A stretch of 64,000 bases of DNA from Margaritifera margaritifera (GCA_029931535.1 JAQPZY010001628.1:2614501-2678500), one strand, 5' to 3'. Counted from the stretch's first letter, positions 1 to 11,674 are shown. The notes: generated by a model from the letters alone, not told the origin. Translations and numbers: made by a program.

Positions 1-1349
1 GAAGGTCATATTATGGAATAAGTAGGAGAGACATCAGAAACAACATGAAATGTGGCGGATATTAAACAAGATCACTGCACATAAACATTTTCTTTAATTT
101 CGTATCAGATGTACAACTGCTGCTTTCACTGCACTGTCCATAAACTTTTGTAAAATGCTATCAAGTATTATAAATGTAAAATGAGGAAAGGAAGTGCCCC
201 ATAATGCCAGAAAGGACATTTTAAAATCAAAATTCAGTGGAAGTAAATTCTTAAAATGCTTATATGATGAAAACGCACCTATCATTTTCATCTATCGAGC
301 AATAACAATTTCTATTCAGATGCAATTTTAAACCTAATGCCAATAAAGGCAGTCAATTGTCGTATGAGTAATCAAAGGGAAGTAACTCTTGCAAGTACCT
401 TCCATGGTGAACCTATATGATTCTGAAATCTTGGATCAACCCACAAAAAATTAATGCCTGCTTTTCATTGCCATGAGGCCAAATACTCAGGACTTTCATC
501 CATGTGGACTGGTGTTAAGTATTACAACAGGCTTTTTCTTTTACCCTATAGGAGAGTCCCCAACTCAAAGAAATGTGTCAAAATTGGTTGGGACTCTACA
601 TATTTTTTCATGTGCTATATAAATAGCATAAGGACTCTTGACTGGACTCTCAGTACTAAAAGCCCGAGAAAAACCCTGTTATAAGTATAAATTGTGGAAT
701 AGACTTTTTTAAAAATCAAAACTTGATGGAAGTCATATCCTAATAAGATGAAAAAACACCTTTCATTTTCACCTCTGCAGCCCACAAAAAACTCAATTCA
801 ATTCCGATACAATTTTTCAGCCTGTTGACACTAAAGGCAATTATTTTAGGATCTAGAAATGAAAGTTTAATGGAGAAATTCCTCTCTCTAACTAACAAAA
901 GGGAAATATTTCTAAACATAAATGGGAGTTATCAAAGAAATAAAGGTAGTACTTATAAATATGCAATTTTTGCATATTTGGTTGACCTTTTAGCACAATT
1001 CTGTAGAAATTAGCATGAATCCTGCAATCACCATTCTAGAATAGACCTTGGATAATTATTTCATGCATAAACAAAGAGAAGTAACTCCTACAGGTACTCT
1101 GTGGTAAACATATGTAACTGAAATCCTGGACCGACCTAGGTAAAGATAGATCAAGACATTGTTAATGTCTGCTTTTATTTGACATAGGACTAAATATATG
1201 GGACTTTTATCTTTTATTCGAGCCACAGCCCTAAATAATCTTGACTTTTATCTTTTATTTAATCCACAGTCCTAAAATGCAGGTAAAGCTTCCTAATCAT
1301 GCCTCATTTAGCAGAGCCTGATTTCAGCTTTCAACCCTATTTGGAAGAA
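1..1349. other. Repeat-derived DNA without a gene
   Basis: No convincing gene is visible. The stretch contains a diverged direct duplication: about 220-470 resembles 713-850 plus 1078-1200, with shared tracts such as GGAAGTAACTC and AATG(C/T)CTGCTTTT. The second copy carries roughly 200 extra bases in its middle. The segment 945-1060 resembles 7505-7625, so part of it is a dispersed repeat. The short open frames here look random. Confidence 0.5.
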
Positions 1350-1351
1350 AT

Positions 1352-2630
1352 TTTTCACTTGCCCAAAATGCCATATTACCCTGACTGAAGATATTATTTG
1401 ATTGCCATTTTCACTTGCCCAAAATACCATATTACCCCGACTGAAGATATTATTTATTTGCCATTTTCACTTGCCCAAAATACCATATTACCCAGACTGA
1501 AGATAATTTTTTGAATGCCATTTTCACTTGCCCAAAATACCATATTACCCCGACTGAAGATATTATTTGAATGCCATTTTCACTTGCCCAAAATACCATA
1601 TTACCCAGACTGGAGATATTATTTGAATGCCATTTTCACTTGCCCAAAATACCATATTACCCAGACTGAAGATATTATCTGAATGCCATTTTCACTTGCC
1701 CAAAATACCATATTACCCAGACTGGAGATATTATTTGAATGCCATTTTCACTTGCCCAAAATACCATATTACCCAGACTGAAGATATTATTTGAATGCTA
1801 TTTTCACTTGCCCAAAATACCATATTACCCAGACTGAAGATATTATTTGAATGCCATTTTCACTTGCCCAAAATACCATATTACCCCGACTGAAGATATT
1901 ATTTGAATGCCATTTTCACTTGCCCAAAATACCATATTACCCAGACTGGAGATATTATTTGAATGCCATTTTCACTTGCCCAAAATACCATATTACCCAG
2001 ACTGAAGATATTATCTGAATGCCATTTTCACTTGCCCAAAATACCATATTACCCAGACTGGAGATATTATTTGAATGCCATTTTCACTTGCCCAAAATAC
2101 CATATTACCCAGACTGGAGATATTATTTGAATGCCATTTTCACTTGCCCAAAATACCATATTACCCAGACTGGAGATATTATTTGAATGCTATTTTCACT
2201 TGCCCAAAATACCATATTACCCAGACTGAAGATATTATTTGAATGCCATTTTCACTTGCCCAAAATACCATATTACCCCGACTGAAGATATTATTTGAAT
2301 GCCATTTTCACTTGCCCAAAATACCATATTACCCAGACTGGAGATATTATTTGAATGCCATTTTCACTTGCCCAAAATACCATATTACCCCGACTGAAGA
2401 TATTATCTGAATGCCATTTTCACTTGCCCAAAATACCATATTACCCAGACTGGAGATATTATTTGAATGCCATTTTCACTTGCCCAAAATACCATATTAC
2501 CCAGACTGAAGATATTATTTGAATGCTATTTTCACTTGCCCAAAATACCATATTACCCAGACTGAAGATATTATTTGAATACCATTTTCACTTGCCCAAA
2601 ATGCCATATTACCCAAACTGAAGATATTAT
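1352..2630. repeat. 56-bp minisatellite array, about 23 copies
   Basis: A unit of 56 bp beginning CACTTGCCCAAAATACC is repeated head to tail about 22.8 times. The interior copies differ at only a few diagnostic sites: CCCAGACTG or CCCCGACTG, CTGAAG or CTGGAG, TATTTGAA or TATCTGAA, and ATGCC or ATGCT. The edge copies are the most diverged (first three, last two), as is usual for arrays that turn over by unequal exchange. The variants recur in the same order in blocks of six or seven units. There are no unique spacers, so this is not a CRISPR array, and no frame stays open through it. Confidence 0.95.
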
Positions 2631-2975
2631 AACTAGGCAGTACAAATAAAAAAAACTACTTCATTACAGGATGCTAAATTAAGATGAATTTTCTAAATAT
2701 GAATTAAAGAAGCAAAGCAAAACGTTTATCTGAATGGACTTCACATGTCTGAATGAGTATGGCAGAGAAATTTAGTTGTCTAAACCACATATTATTGTAG
2801 AGTTTCTGCTTAGATTTTGTAATTTGCAACAAAATGAGTTGTTTCCTTGATCTGCAATTCAGTAGATCTGGTATATTATTTTCCTTTACTCAGAAAAACT
2901 GAAGTAATCTACTTGGGATATTTCATCTAGATTGTGCAGACTTCTTCAGCAAATTAATGCAAGATGATACTGGTA
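2631..2975. other. AT-rich spacer
   Basis: This is AT-rich sequence between the minisatellite and the mariner remnant. I see no coding potential, repeat or RNA gene in it. Confidence 0.4.
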
Positions 2976-3148
2976 TATGAGGGTTGATCAAAACATTCTA
3001 TCACAAATGCTGTAAAGAATAAATTACTTAACTGTTTACAATAATTTTAGTAGTCCTTCTCAAAGCAACTTCCTTATGACTTAATGCACTTCTCCCATCT
3101 AATGACCCATGTGCTGAGCATGTGCAGCAGCCTGTTACATGCCAGCAT

Positions 3149-3520
3149 TCATAACAACCTGGTGATTGCACTGCTTAGTTCTTCTCTGCTTTCATAATAC
3201 TTTCCCCAAATAGAACCTTTCAATGATGGAAAGAGACAGAAGTTGCAAGGAACTAAATCTGGGCTGTATGGTGGGTCATTTAGAGTTTCAATACCAAGTT
3301 TTTGTAAAGTCTGCATTACAATCCTGTATGTGTGCAGGGGTATTATCCTGGTGCAAAATGAAGCGACCATTCAGTAGATCTCAAAACCTTCTGCAAACAG
3401 CCTTACATAAATCATATCAGATTATTGCAGAGTCTTGTCCATTCTATGTGGTGTTCTCTGGTCCCATGCGGCTCAAAATTATTCCTTATGCACATACAGG
3501 GATGGTGCTGGCTTTAAAAA
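3149..3520 (-). pseudogene. mariner transposase, carboxy-terminal half (broken)
   Basis: Translation of the minus strand gives HQDNTPAH in one frame (near 3328-3352), carrying the second catalytic aspartate. After a frameshift comes DPPYSPDLVPCNFCLF, the signature around the third catalytic residue of mariner DD34D transposases. That third position reads Asn (codon 3242-3244) where mariners have Asp, so catalysis would be lost even without the frameshift. Upstream residues on the same strand (GPENTT, then NGQ after a stop) fit the conserved middle of the enzyme. The remainder is at 5560-6100. Confidence 0.85.
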
Positions 3521-3785
3521 AGTTGTCGCCAAAATAAAATTGCCAACCTCAATATTTTGTCACCAATTTTCAAAAGATGTTGCGAAACAAGGAGTCAGTA
3601 TTTTTCCATGTCTATTAATGTAGTAGGCAATAAAAATTGAAAAAGATGGGGTATTTATTACTTTATTGACAACAAACAATACAATACCACAATATTACAG
3701 AATAAATCATTACATGACTGTTTTGATTGCTTATTTATAATGTTTTGCAATATTAAAATGTTGTTTCATAAAAATAAAAAAATAA

Positions 3786-4000
3786 AATGTCACACGAGTA
3801 TGCGTCGTGATTTCATGGCTGCCCACAATTGCTGAATGCAGTTTGCGATGCCGAGTTTATTCCTGATGTCAGTTTTGATGATATTCATCTTACTGAACCC
3901 ACGTTAACAGTCGCTGATAAAGTAATTTTTACTTTTACTATTAGCAGCGATCTTGGCTACTTCCATAGTCTTTGCATGACGCTCTGTGCAAAGGTATGAC
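3786..4000 (-). pseudogene. hAT-like transposase, carboxy-terminal fragment
   Basis: The minus strand reads a short frame containing RGFSKMNIIKTDIRNKL just after an in-frame stop, preceded by about 28 open codons (ERHAKTMEVAKIAANSKSK). The (E)RGFSxMNxIKTxxRN pattern is typical of the carboxy-terminal dimerisation region of hAT-family transposases and of related domesticated ZBED/ZMYM-type proteins. Only this end is present, with a nonsense codon, so it is a dead fragment. The family assignment rests on this one motif. Confidence 0.55.
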
Positions 4001-4089
4001 TATTGTCACTTTAAATAAATGCATTATCAAATATCTTCTTTCCCCTACATCTGCAGTCTCTCGCCCCCCCCCCCCCCCGGTTTTCTGGT

Positions 4090-4340
4090 TTATGATTTAT
4101 ACCTTGTTAATTTAGCACCTTCTTTGTTTTCTGACATTACAACCATTTGATCGAGCCTCATATCTGATATATGTTCAGTACCAAGTAACAGAGGGTGGTT
4201 ATTTGAACTCCCTGTGATCTTGTCACACAATTGACACCTGTTCAGTTGCATACTTTAATAGATTTCACAGAATGTATGATGGAAGTATCATTTATAGAGT
4301 CCAAGCTCAATCTCCACGTAAGCACTTGCATATGACAGTA
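4090..4340. repeat. Diverged copy of the Tigger-like MITE interior
   Basis: This segment shares a long diverged match with 8500-8660 in the same orientation, including CTTTGTTTTC, GAGTGGTTATTTGAACTCCC in similar form (here AGAGGGTGGTTATTTGAACT), GTGATCTTG and CATATGACA. It has no inverted-repeat ends of its own here. It appears to be a fragment of the same family, caught inside the insert that splits the mariner. Confidence 0.7.
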
Positions 4341-5559
4341 AAGACGAGGAATTGGAGTCAGACGATATTTACGATGACTAGACAATGAGCGAGGATTTCA
4401 TCACTATAATTGGTCACTCAGACAATGTGGATGAATTCTTGGGCTTTTTACCAAATGACATTAGACAGAAATCTTTATAGGATACATAGAATCACAAAAG
4501 TGTGGACTTGACTTTCATTATTTATTTGTGAGACGTGTGGAATTAACATATTACGGGATATTGTGAATCGGATGATTCTGGGCTACTATTTTTATGCTGG
4601 TATGTAACCTATGATAGAATTCATGGATTTATCATATCAAATGGATCAAATGGATTTAAAATGCCAATCATTATATATTTCTATGGATTTTATGACACGA
4701 TGAAGAACAAAATGTAAGTTATCAATTTATTTGTGACATATTCCACTTGATAATATACCTAACTGTATTTTACACTGATTTTGTCTTTATTATTCCTATC
4801 TATCTATCCTCCAATATATATGGATAGTCAACAAGAAAACTTAAAACAATTTAAGTTTAGACCTTGTCCCATGGAGAAACCGACCCCCTTCTTCCTGGCT
4901 TTTATTTTTTCCTAAATAATGGGGCTTATATGCGAATACAGACAGTACTCTTAGGATGAGATGATGAATATGAAAAGTCAAACTTACATTTACCCGTGAC
5001 AGTATATTTTTCTGACTAATTTTTTTTTCTTCATTTGCTTAGTATTTAACAGAACTATTGGAAAGGTAATCACTTTTCTTTGAAGTCTCAGCAAAACTAT
5101 TTTTTCTGGTACATTAAAAAAAAATAAAATAAAAAAGGATTAGCCATCGTTTGGTCGATTGTAGCTAGTCCTGTAGCATGACTATTTGAGTGTATCACAG
5201 CATACAGTACTGGCCAGATGTCAGCATAAGCGTATTATGATATAACAATGCACTGGTAAGATGGTTTGTCAATATGAACAAAATATTTGTTTATATAACA
5301 ACAGATAGGATCCAGTGCATTTTATAATCAAGTTTGCAGCTTCCTTTTATGGTGCCTTTGAATTCCTCCACTCCAAACCCATGATATATACAAGTTTGAA
5401 CAGCCCAAAATTTTGTCGCCAAAAAAATCACCAGATGGTATATTGTCGCCAATTAGGAAAAAAAATCGCAATTTGTGACATTGGCAAAGCCCAGCGCGAT
5501 CCGCGACATAACCTTTTAGCAGATTTGGAAATACATGTTTTATTGGCGATGGTGAACTT

Positions 5560-6100
5560 GTGTGCTTTCATACACCACATTGTTTTTTACTCTTGGGTTC
5601 AAAGTAATGTATCCAAGTTTCATCACATGTAATGATCTTATTTAAGAAATTTAAGTCTTCTATTTTGTACCTGTATAATTGTTCCCTGCAGATCTTTACT
5701 CTAAAACCCATTTGTTCTTTATCAAGCAATCTGGGCACCTAATGGGCACTATGCGTTCTTAATTCCTTGGTCAGAATTTTCTCTGCACTTACGTATGAAA
5801 TATCAAAATTGTCTGCTACTTCTCGGACAATAACATGTCTGTCTTCCTACACATAAACTTCCACACAATTGACAAATTCTTTTGAAAGAGATGTCCTTGG
5901 CCTTTTTCTTATATCATCTTTAAGAGTCACCCTAACATCACTAAAATGTTTCATCCATCAACTGATTCCAGATTTAGCAAGTGCTTTAGGTAAATAAACA
6001 GCATCCAAGTCAGCTTTTCTCTGTGTAAATGATTTTCCTAATTTTGCATAAAATTTTATAATTACTGTTAAAAAAAACAGACTAATCTGCCATTTTGCTA
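5560..6100 (-). pseudogene. mariner transposase, amino-terminal half (broken)
   Basis: The minus strand gives several short frames that together match the start of a mariner transposase. These include a helix-turn-helix region with stops, then ITCDETWIHYFEPKSK (about 5590-5630), which holds the first catalytic aspartate in the conserved DETW motif. At least three in-frame stops interrupt it. The reading breaks off just after this motif, where the 2-kb insert begins, and resumes at 3520-3149. Confidence 0.85.
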
Positions 6101-6241
6101 CTGTGTCAATATAACATAGAAAAAGATGACATCAACTTAAAAATGATGCTGCAATTATAGAGAAGTAAATTTGTATGATGTTGGGTTGCTTTGTTTAGAA
6201 GATATTGCATCTGTTCTAGAACTTTTTGATCAACCCTCATA

Positions 6242-7223
6242 AATATGATCATTGTTAGATAACATATGTCCTAGCAAAAACAACAGAAGGTAAAAATACT
6301 GGCCTCAATGCAGACTGTAGCGAGTTCTGTAAGATTCTCACAATGAATGGAGAGCATGACAGATGAGTGGTTTTACACACAACAAAAACACATGTCGAGG
6401 ATGAGATCAATAAGACACTAGTATAAAAGTGTGGAGTTATATACTACTGATATTATCTCACATCACAATTGCAATGTATCATTGGATTCGGTGAGATGAT
6501 ATTAGCAAAAGATAAAGACTGCCGATATTAGAAAAAATTTGAGATGCCCACCCATGACCCAAGTAAATCTGCTTCCAGTTCACTGCAGCACTAATAAGAG
6601 TAGCAAGTTTACTATAAGCAGCTGTGTCCTCAACATTAGTACATTTCAACTAATACATGTTTGTCAGATCCAAATAGAAATAGTCTAGAGTCAATGGTCA
6701 GTGAAAGAAAAAAAAAAACAATGGAACTTTCAACAAGCTGTAAGCTTGGTCCTAGCACTTGGTCAAAGCATATGTCTTCAGTGCGCTGGACAATATAAAC
6801 CCAAACAGCATAAACATCAAGATATTATCATGACAATATCATAAAAAGTGGTGGCTTACATATAATTAGCTGTCAGCAGTAAGCCTAACATGCAGATAGG
6901 AGGAAATGTTGAATTTCAAATCGGTTTGATTAAACAGCTTTGTTTGGTTATTTTGTACAGTGTATATGTTAAGAAATGTTGGTCAATGCTGCAGTCTTAA
7001 ACATCACTTATATACCATGTATAGTGTGAGGACTGCAATGATAACTTTGAGGGGGGAAACTATCAAATATCAGAGAAATTCCATGAAAAAACTCACCAAG
7101 ATCCCAGTTTTAATCTTGCATGATTTGCATGAGGCAGTCTATGTGATTCAGATGAAATATATCAAGTTAATTGTTTGGATGTTCCAAGTCATGGAAAATT
7201 GTATGCTATACATTTCTATGATT
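6242..7223. other. Intergenic DNA downstream of COX6C
   Basis: AT-rich sequence lies between the mariner end and the COX6C polyadenylation signal. An open frame at 6960-7256 (plus strand) has no recognisable family features and runs into the COX6C 3' end on the other strand. I see no further gene. Confidence 0.4.
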
Positions 7224-7229
7224 TTTATT
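7224..7229 (-). promoter_or_regulatory. COX6C polyadenylation signal (AATAAA)
   Basis: AATAAA on the minus strand, about 46 bases past the COX6C stop codon. This is the normal hexamer in a plausible place for a short 3' UTR. Cleavage would be expected some 10-30 bases further along the minus strand. Confidence 0.55.
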
Positions 7230-7274
7230 TATGCAGAGTATGTTCAGGACAAGTAGACCTTCCAGTAAATTTAC

Positions 7275-8254
7275 CTAATAGTTTCCTGCTGACTTGACCT
7301 TTCCATCGGGACTGACACACTGGAAAATTCCAGCTCTCACTTTCCTCTCAAAGTCTGCATTAACATCAAAGTTCCTGGAACAACAAGAATGTATATGTCA
7401 GTTTTACCAGGGTCTATTCTCGAAGTGAACATTTAGAGCAGGGGAATTCCATCCTTTTGAAAAAAAAGGGGGGAATCTTGTGACTATTGAAAGGATTTAA
7501 TGAAAAATTAAAGGCAAAGCTTAAAAATATGTGTAATTTTTGCGCATTCAATTGTCCAGCACAATTTTGTTAGAAATTAGTGTGAATCCCACACTCACGC
7601 ATCCTAGAGTAGACCATGTTTTACCACAGCATGGAAGAAATCACTGTGGCACAAAGTAAGATATAATGGAAACTCTTGTATGTGGGTTCATAGAAACAAT
7701 CCATCAAAGTGAAGTCGTGAGATTCTCAACAAAATTGTTTAAAAAAATTACAGAAATCTTTCAAAAGGCGATGGGTGAGGAGTCTTGTAAAAACTGAACT
7801 TAACTAGAAGCAATTAACCCCACACACACACACACTCCAGAAATATGACAGACCTAGATATTACAGACATTCAACATAAAGTTTGCTATCTGAACCAACT
7901 AATTAGACATGACAATTTGTCCATTCATTAGAATATTTATTTATTACTGTCTTGTCCACTTGATAAATAGGCTATCCACATCATTGGTATTGTCAAATTA
8001 TTAATTTTCAGTATGCACACAATCTACCTTTCTGTCAGTTTGAATAGACTAGGAAACCAGTCACTGAATAATAGTCATTTTCACAGAACATGTATGTATG
8101 TATGTATGTATGTATGTATGTATGTATGTATGTATGTATGTATGTATGTATGTATGTATGTATGTATGTATGTATGTATGTATGTATGTATGTATGTATG
8201 TATGTATGTATGTATGTATGTATGTATGTATGTATGTATGTATGTATGTATGTA

Positions 8255-8326
<72 letters not shown>

Positions 8327-11300
8327 CAGTGAAACCCAGCTATAACGCAATATTTGGGGTCCATAAAATTCGATCGCGGAAAAAGCGGGGTCGCGTTATT
8401 GCGGGGTTTTACTATATTTTACTTTTTTCAGAGAACAACGTATACACGTCTAATGTATAGCATGAATAGGGTCTCAACACCGTTTACTATCTGATATCGA
8501 TCCGTCTTTGTTTTCCCACATGACAACCCTTTGATTGAGCCACGAGTTTGATACAGCTGTACTTGTTCAGTGCTATGTAACAGAGAGTGGTTATTTGAAC
8601 TCCCCGTGATCTTGCCGCCCAAGCTCAGTCTCTACATAAGCACCCACATATGACAATCTTTGATCTTGCCGCCCAAAGCTCAGTCTCTACATAAGCACCC
8701 ACATATGACAATCTTTGATCAACCAATGCATTGTCTGGTGCTTGGTTGTGTATGCAGTTAAAGAAGAAACATAAGTCGGCTATTGTTTGCGCAATGATTG
8801 TATACAGGATGAATTGAAGTCCAGCGCACGTGTTGGCGGCTTACGTTTTTTGATGTTTATTAAATCGTGAGAATCTTTTATCAACCACCACATTGTCTGA
8901 TGCTCGGTTGTGTATGCAGTTAAAGAAGAAAAACATGTCGGCTATTGTTTGAGCAATGATTGTATACATAATGAATTGAAGACAAACACAGAGAAGACTT
9001 ACTGGCTTTACTCGAGGAATCAGTAAGTAATAAGTAACATTTCCGAAAATGTTTATTTTGGCATAACACTTCAAGAAATTGGTGAAATTGTTAAATTTCA
9101 GAAGCCAAGCCACGATCGAATTCATACGTGATCTCTTCCCCAAAATGATAATAAACTTTTTATACACTATTTCTCGTACTTAAAATTTTTTTTTTTCCGT
9201 GCACGAGAAAAATACTTGTACATATGTATATAAAATTTCAGGAACCACGCCACAAACGCATTATACTCGAATTCATACGCGATCTCTTCCCCAAAATGAT
9301 ACTGTAATATACACATTTTATACACTATTTCTCGTACTTTGCAGACAAAAAAAAATGTTCATGTGCGAATGAATATATTAAATTTTGGGAGCCACGCCAC
9401 GATCGCGTTATATCCGAATTCGCGCTATAGCGGGGCGCGTTATAGTGGGGTTTCACTGTATGTATGTATGTATGTATGTATGTATGTATGTATGTATGTA
9501 TGTATGTATGTATGTATGTATGTATGTACTGGCTATATATATATGGTTCATACAGCCCTAATGAGTTTTTTTCAAGGAGTTTTCAAGAATGTCCAAAAGT
9601 TTTCAAGGTGCATATCTGTCTCATCAGTAAGAGACAATGACATTTTGAAAGCCATTCGCAAATGTGTTTAGTGTCAATCTACAGCAAAGATATGCAACTC
9701 TAGCTTATTAACGACTGGTGTCATGTCATTTTTATCCACCCAATACATTCCCATTTCATTACTTTGGAAAATACATCAATAACAATATTTATAAATTAAA
9801 AAAGTGATACATTTAATCCAATTTTAACATTTTGTATTCCCTCGGACAAATTCAAGGAGCTTTTCAACAAATTCAATCACTTTTCAAAGACAAAATCATT
9901 GTTTTTTAAATTCAAGTAGTTTTCATGAGAACCCATCAAATTCAAGGAGTTTTCAAGGTTGCACATATAGCATTGAATAATCCTGGGTATCCCCAAAAAA
10001 GCATACAAAATAAAGATGATGGAAAAAAAAGGGTAAAAGCCTTAAAATACAAGCAACATGTATGACATAAACCACAATATTTTAAAAAGTTTCCAACATT
10101 CTCAGCTGGAACTTCACAGTGGGATGCAACCCAGGAAAAAAAAGGTTGCCTTCATTGGTCACCTCTTATGACTTGCAGGTAAGCACACTGGCCTATTCTA
10201 CAGCCCAGAGTCTGCAGGATGATGTCTTCACTGAAGGATTCTTTGTTCACAAGTAAGTAATTGATTCTAAAATGCACAAGGTTTGGACTAACACACAAAC
10301 TGATGGATAAAGATGGGGATATGATTGCATGTTACAGGACTGAAAAAAAATCTAAATTGGTCTGCTTGCTTTAAATCAATACTTTCAAGAAATAACCTAA
10401 CAAGAGTTGTTCGAGAGCAACCAAGCACTTGCATGCTGGTATCTGTCTGATGTTGCAGTTGTTATCTCTACACTTTAGAAAAAAGACAGAGATCATGTGA
10501 TATATCCCATTTATCAGATACTGTATGTGTGTGTAATATAATGCAATTCATCTTGTAAATAAAGTCAATGATTTCATGCATGAAAAGTAGGTCATGGAGA
10601 ACTATTTTCCCCTAGGAAGGTTCCCATGATGCAAAGTATAACCTGACCATGTTACATGCGGATACCATGAAGTTATGCCAGAAAGTGAAACCTAAACACT
10701 ATTACCATGAAAACAGAACAGTTTATTGGATGACCACACCAAGAAAATGGCCTTATTTGTTTAGACCTTCAATGAAACCTGAATAAAATCCTCATCAAAA
10801 TATACCACAGTGCCACATGATGAACATCTAATCATGTGACTAGTATCATGGTTCAACAATGTGCCAGTTACAAAATGTATGGATTAATTGACACTTCTCT
10901 GAACAATCTGGGTTAAATTAAACTGTCTATTTTGTAATTTTGGCTCTTTGTTGATACATGGTAAAAGTCACATGACAGTCACGTGATCAATCCAAAGACA
11001 CTCAAGTAACATGACCAAAACAACAAAAATATTTAAAATGAATAAAAGTTGCATCAGATTGGTCACTTGATGTTGACGGAAACCCTGACATGTAAACAAA
11101 AAAGTCATCAATGTAAGAAAAATCTGTAATCGAACTTCAGCTGGGGTGGTTCAGAATGATGCATGGAACACCCTGACTAAGTTCCACAAGATATCATGCT
11201 TAAATCTGAAGGCAGTGGCAGGAAAAAAACAACATTTACACTGGGGTTAACCTGACTATGGACAATGCCAACAATGCTGAGAATATAGCATAAGAGCTTC

Positions 11301-11674
11301 TGCTTTTTGTACAAGTTAGCTAAAAGCTAAAAATCTGGATTTTTAAAATCGTATTCAATATGAAAATTGAGATAAATGAGAAAAAATTTGACATGGCTGC
11401 AAAATCTTCACCATGTACTGGGCTGCCATACAAGCAATTTTTCCACCCCTGATTTTAGTACAGGGCAACATGAAAGGATGCTAAAAACAAGAGTAGAAAA
11501 GGAATTTACAACATACTTGTAATATTCCTTAACTTTATTCTTCTTCGGCACTTGGACTAAAAATCTCCATGCAATACAAGTTACAGCAGTGAAAGCTACA
11601 GCTTGAAAAAAGTCCTTCTTGATCTGACTGGTCAGAAGCCCTCTAAGCTGAGGTCTAGCTACTCTTGAAGCCAT
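7275..11674 (-). CDS. COX6C: Cytochrome c oxidase subunit 6C, two coding exons
   Basis: This small subunit of mitochondrial complex IV crosses the inner membrane once and sits at the edge of the enzyme. Coding exons are complement 11517-11674 and 7275-7374, joined across a GT-AG intron of 4,142 bp (donor GTATGT, acceptor TTGTTCCAG). Together they give 258 nt, 85 residues plus stop. The start follows MASRVARPQLRGLL, matching the RGLL amino end of the family. A hydrophobic segment (about residues 22-42) is followed by KKNKVKEYYK and then FDVNADFERKVRAGIFQCV, which matches the family's DFE-x-M/V-RKAGIFQ tail. It is some ten residues longer than the mammalian protein, ending in SAGNY. A polypyrimidine tract and AG directly precede the ATG, so the 5' UTR begins in an upstream exon I could not locate. 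The intron holds the TATG microsatellite and a Tigger-like MITE. The frame is intact, and this is the one gene here that is likely functional. Confidence 0.92.
8090..8326. repeat. (TATG)n and (GT)n microsatellite, left block
   Basis: About 42 copies of TATG (8090-8259) pass into about 27 copies of GT (8260-8313), then back to TATG up to the MITE border. Long open frames through it are artefacts of the repeat. Confidence 0.95.
8327..9458. mobile_element. Tigger/pogo-like MITE inserted in a microsatellite
   Basis: The ends are CAGTGAAACCCAGCTATAACGC (left; 20 of its bases are CAGTGAAACCCAGCTATAAC) and the complement of CAGTGAAACCCCACTATAAC (right), each bordered by TA. That pattern of end sequence plus TA duplication is typical of pogo/Tigger elements. 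The right subterminal region holds two to three tandem copies of a module of about 150 bp (9098-9420) with CACGATCG and GATCTCTTCCCCAAAATGAT. The left part holds further internal duplications (8610-8720, and 8719-8820 against 8871-8990). No transposase is present, so it is non-autonomous. The same TATG tract continues on both sides. Confidence 0.8.
9459..9528. repeat. (TATG)n microsatellite, right block
   Basis: About 17 copies of TATG continue the left block after the MITE, showing that one tract was cut by the insertion. Confidence 0.95.

Larger units (their letters stand above)
3525..5545. mobile_element. 2-kb composite insert inside the mariner
   Basis: This block separates the two halves of the mariner transposase, so it arrived later. 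Both edges contain similar direct repeats around TTGTCGCCAAAA (about 3525-3575 and 5418-5465). Inside are a hAT-like carboxy-terminal fragment (minus strand, 3786-4000), a poly-C tract (about 4066-4079), and a segment at 4090-4340 that resembles the interior of the MITE at 8327-9458. The order suggests nested insertions. The exact borders are uncertain by tens of bases. Confidence 0.5.
2976..6241 (-). mobile_element. mariner transposon remnant split by an insertion
   Basis: Terminal inverted repeats TGAGGGTTGATCAAAA (2978-2993) and its complement (ending 6239) are each bordered by TA, the target duplication of Tc1/mariner elements. Between them, on the minus strand, lie the two halves of a mariner transposase: the amino half at about 5560-6100 and the carboxy half at 3149-3520. 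A mariner is normally about 1.3 kb. This one spans 3.26 kb because about 2 kb of other repeat DNA sits between the halves. It is inactive. Confidence 0.85.
7375..11516 (-). other. COX6C intron with transposon insertions
   Basis: This is the intron between the two coding exons. It contains a dispersed repeat at 7505-7625 (also at 945-1060), the (TATG)n/(GT)n tract, the MITE at 8327-9458 and, at 9529-11400, AT-rich DNA. At about 10140-10240 is a sequence reading GGTCACCTCTTATGACTTG and then GGCCTATTCTACAGCCC. I think it belongs to a widespread molluscan repeat, but this is a memory-level resemblance only. No other exon was seen. Confidence 0.7.

Noticed and set aside
1352..2630. CRISPR-like array
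   Set aside because: Repeats are contiguous 56-bp units with no unique spacers, in animal DNA; it is a minisatellite.
8013..8460. Long open frames of Met-Tyr-Val-Cys or Thr-His repeats
   Set aside because: They are translations of the TATG and GT microsatellites on both strands.
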